From contig DAOTTQ010000037.1 in the NCBI GenBank assembly GCA_034437555.1, positions 186,001 to 250,000 on the forward strand: 64,000 bases of DNA, given 5' to 3'. Origin of the DNA: JANWYT01 sp034437555 (lineage in GTDB: Bacteria > Chloroflexota > Anaerolineae > Aggregatilineales > Phototrophicaceae). The notes beneath the pieces are model-generated. The model made no database searches. It was not told where the DNA came from and saw nothing but the letters and a program-made list of their open reading frames with translations. The translations under genes were made by a program, and so were the position numbers. Below, one piece after another: positions 62,344 through 64,000 of this stretch. Within the stretch, counting starts at the first letter, position 1, and each line of letters opens with the position of its first letter.

Positions 62344-62402
62344 TCCCAAGTTATATCCCAAGTTTCGCGTTAAAACTGTGTTATATCCCAAATTTATCCC
62401 AA
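62342..62402. repeat. Four copies of TATCCCAA
   Basis: The octamer occurs at 62342-62349, 62354-62361, 62384-62391 and 62395-62402; the last copy is the stop codon and final codons of the downstream hydrolase. This suggests short tandem duplication of the gene end. Confidence 0.5.
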
Positions 62403-63248
62403 ATGCTCCACAGACTCATGAATTAAAGAGGCGAGGGTAGTGGCGTTTTCACCAAAGAGCATGGTCATGTGATTGCCGTTTACCGCCACATAATCCGCGT
62501 GGGGCATTAAAGCAACGGTGGCTTTTGCGCCTGCTTCACTAACCACAGGGGCAAACCCTTCTTTACCCATCAGCATAGGCGCATGAATAAGGCGCGTGGG
62601 GTGTGCCACGTTGCGGATGATGTCATCCCAATTGAGGCTTAAAATGCCATCAATGGTCTGTGAGATTCCCTCTTTATACACACGGCTTCGCGCCCCACCT
62701 GCGGGTAAATCTTCCATATCATAGCGATACATCGCCTGAATATCTTCGTGCCAGCCAAATTCATTGTAATAAGGGGTTGCCTTCATGCCGTCTATAAACG
62801 CCTCCAATGAGGGAAGCACCTTGCCTAAACGGTCTAGTGAAGGACGAATTTTATCAAGAACGCTTTCATGCGCCACTTCTTGCGCCGAATCCAAAATAAT
62901 CACTTTTTTCACACGAGTGGGGTAATAACGCGCCAAATACCAAGAGAGCAAACCTCCGAAACTATGCCCCACCAAAACCACTTGGTCTAGTTCTAGGGCA
63001 TCTAACAGCCCAGTGATGTCCTCTGCGTGGTCTTGTAAAGTATAGCCGTGTAGGGGTTTATCGCTCATGCCACGTCCGCGCAAGTCGGGGATGATAAGGC
63101 GATAGTACTGTTGCAAGCCCACGCGCACCAAGCCCACAAAAGAGCGTAAATTGGACGTGATGCCATGCAATAGCAACAGCGTTTCACCTTCGCCAACGTC
63201 TTGATATGCCAACACGATGCCATTAGTATGAAGCGTTTTCTCTGTCAT
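62394..63248 (-). CDS. Alpha/beta hydrolase
   Basis: A 284-residue hydrolase of the epoxide-hydrolase/haloperoxidase-like fold. LLLLHGITSNLRSF gives the oxyanion HG motif, DLRGRGMSDKP the second conserved block, GHSFGG the nucleophile (Ser96), and NGNHMTMLFGE the C-terminal catalytic His. The acid is not certain; the segment LIHAPMLMGKEG is where it would usually sit. No signal peptide. GGAGG precedes the ATG, and the amidase gene ends 14 bases upstream, so the two may be cotranscribed. Confidence 0.88.
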   Translation of the reverse strand: MTEKTLHTNGIVLAYQDVGEGETLLLLHGITSNLRSFVGLVRVGLQQYYRLIIPDLRGRGMSDKPLHGYTLQDHAEDITGLLDALELDQVVLVGHSFGGLLSWYLARYYPTRVKKVIILDSAQEVAHESVLDKIRPSLDRLGKVLPSLEAFIDGMKATPYYNEFGWHEDIQAMYRYDMEDLPAGGARSRVYKEGISQTIDGILSLNWDDIIRNVAHPTRLIHAPMLMGKEGFAPVVSEAGAKATVALMPHADYVAVNGNHMTMLFGENATTLASLIHESVEHLG

Positions 63249-63262
63249 GCCGTACCTCCGTT

Positions 63263-64000
63263 TTAGAGATGTTTAATGCCACAAGTACATTCTGTGCCAT
63301 GATGTAGCACAGGTTCTGTATAGCCTTCAGTACCACGTTTTAGCCCCACAGCCGTTGCCAATTGGTCTAGTGAAAACCAAAGATTATTGCCAGGACATTC
63401 GGTTTCGGGGTTAAAGTCGCGGTGTCCTGCCAAATACGTCAGGGGTAGCGCATCCACCAGCCAAAATAAAATGCGCCCCAAGCCTTGCCATTGGGCATCA
63501 CCAATATTGTCCTCGCTAAAGTTACCGATAAGGCACACGCCCACTGTTCCTGTATTATAAGAAGCTGTATGCGTTCCCCTTACTTTCAGGTCGCGCCCCT
63601 CATAAACCATACCATCCTTACCCACCAAAAAATGATAGCCGATGTCTGCCCATTCTCTATCAGTTTGGTGCAAATTCTGTATTTTTTTAACGCTGCTGAT
63701 GTCATCAGCTTCGTAAATAACCGAATGATGCACGACCACCGTTCTATAAATATCTTGGATATTGTCATAAATGCGCCAACCTTCGGGGTTTTCTTCGCTA
63801 TACAAGCCCTTTTCATATCTTGCACCTAGGTTGACAGCACTTGCCCCCCATTCTTGCCGAGAAACCATCAGAGGTGGAGACGTGGCGATGGGCGTATTCG
63901 CGCCTACGGGGGGCGTTTCGCTAGGGTTGGGTACAACGCTGGCGCGTGTCAGGGGCGCAAGGGGCGTGGGGTCGGGGTTTTGTTGACGGCGTGCCAAAAG
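63263..64000 (-). CDS. PGRP-type N-acetylmuramoyl-L-alanine amidase, N-terminus cut by window edge
   Basis: The last 245 residues are present; the frame is open through base 64000 with no convincing start (a TTG at 63997 lacks a ribosome-binding site), so the gene probably begins outside. A Pro/Thr-rich linker (PDPTPLAPLTRASVVPNPSETPP) precedes the amidase_2/PGRP domain: VSRQEWGA, VVVHHSVI (zinc His), DIGYHFLVGKDGMVYEGR, RGTHTASYNTGTVGVCLIGNF and AGHRDFNPETECPGNNL (zinc His and Cys). It would cleave the sugar-peptide bond of peptidoglycan. A signal peptide or anchor is expected upstream. Confidence 0.88.
   Translation of the reverse strand, partial: LLARRQQNPDPTPLAPLTRASVVPNPSETPPVGANTPIATSPPLMVSRQEWGASAVNLGARYEKGLYSEENPEGWRIYDNIQDIYRTVVVHHSVIYEADDISSVKKIQNLHQTDREWADIGYHFLVGKDGMVYEGRDLKVRGTHTASYNTGTVGVCLIGNFSEDNIGDAQWQGLGRILFWLVDALPLTYLAGHRDFNPETECPGNNLWFSLDQLATAVGLKRGTEGYTEPVLHHGTECTCGIKHL

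Noticed and set aside
62342..62402. TATCCCAA copies as a CRISPR-like array.
   Set aside because: The repeat is 8 bases with irregular spacing and no cas genes are near.

Overview
The window is a gene-dense bacterial chromosome segment of moderate GC. It carries about 51 protein genes, one tmRNA gene, and no tRNA, rRNA, CRISPR array or insertion sequence that I can see. The best guess for the organism is a Chloroflexota (Anaerolineae-like) bacterium. The hints are a fused glycyl-tRNA synthetase next to dnaG and sigA, a complete 14-gene NADH:quinone oxidoreductase operon with enlarged membrane subunits, a Thermus/Rickettsia-type isocitrate dehydrogenase, an FHA-domain protein and several exported proteins with SH3-like repeats. 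This is inference from gene content; no marker phylogeny was run.

Layout. 1-3.7 kb (minus strand): start of an FHA gene, acyl-CoA dehydrogenase, an alpha/beta hydrolase and a renalase-like flavoprotein. 3.8-4.2 kb: ssrA (tmRNA) with a clear promoter, tag reading frame and terminator. 4.3-12.9 kb (plus): a lipoprotein, a STAS-like protein, an ABC exporter translationally coupled to a metallophosphoesterase, peptidyl-tRNA hydrolase fused to a TPR domain, and mfd. 12.9-14.3 kb (minus): a MarR regulator with its own promoter and dyad, and an EamA transporter. 14.4-31.4 kb (minus): nuoA-N in canonical order. Upstream of it on the same strand (31.5-38.5 kb) lie sigA, dnaG and fused glyQS, the gene order of the Firmicutes macromolecular-synthesis region. 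38.7-39.7 kb (plus): an ECF sigma factor with a small membrane protein. 40-44 kb: rpoB standing alone with its own promoters and terminator and no rpoC. 44-51 kb: isocitrate dehydrogenase, a GT-C glycosyltransferase, two single-domain response regulators, an M24 peptidase, a WD40 protein and a ZnuB-type permease. 51-56.5 kb (minus): an exported SH3 protein, a paired M16 peptidase system and UDP-glucose dehydrogenase. 56.6-64 kb: a NarL-type regulator, an HtrA-like protease without a signal peptide, a DUF983-like protein, a small regulatory region holding a Fur-like box, a PQQ/NHL-type sugar dehydrogenase-like protein, a PA14-SH3 protein, glutaminyl cyclase, an alpha/beta hydrolase and a partial PGRP amidase.

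How it fits together. The centre is core information processing and respiration (sigma factor, primase, GlyRS, RNA polymerase beta, complex I, IDH). The flanks are enriched in cell-envelope and exported functions. The most unusual item is NuoJ, which carries an extracytoplasmic insertion of about 240 residues resembling two DUF4397 repeats. Related oddities are His/Asp-rich loops in NuoL and NuoM, a long C-terminal extension on NuoH, and a stem-loop in each of the four long gaps of the nuo operon. Other points worth checking are the PTH-TPR fusion, the abnormal T-arm of the tmRNA, the isolated rpoB, and the Fur-like plus palindromic control region near 58.7 kb.
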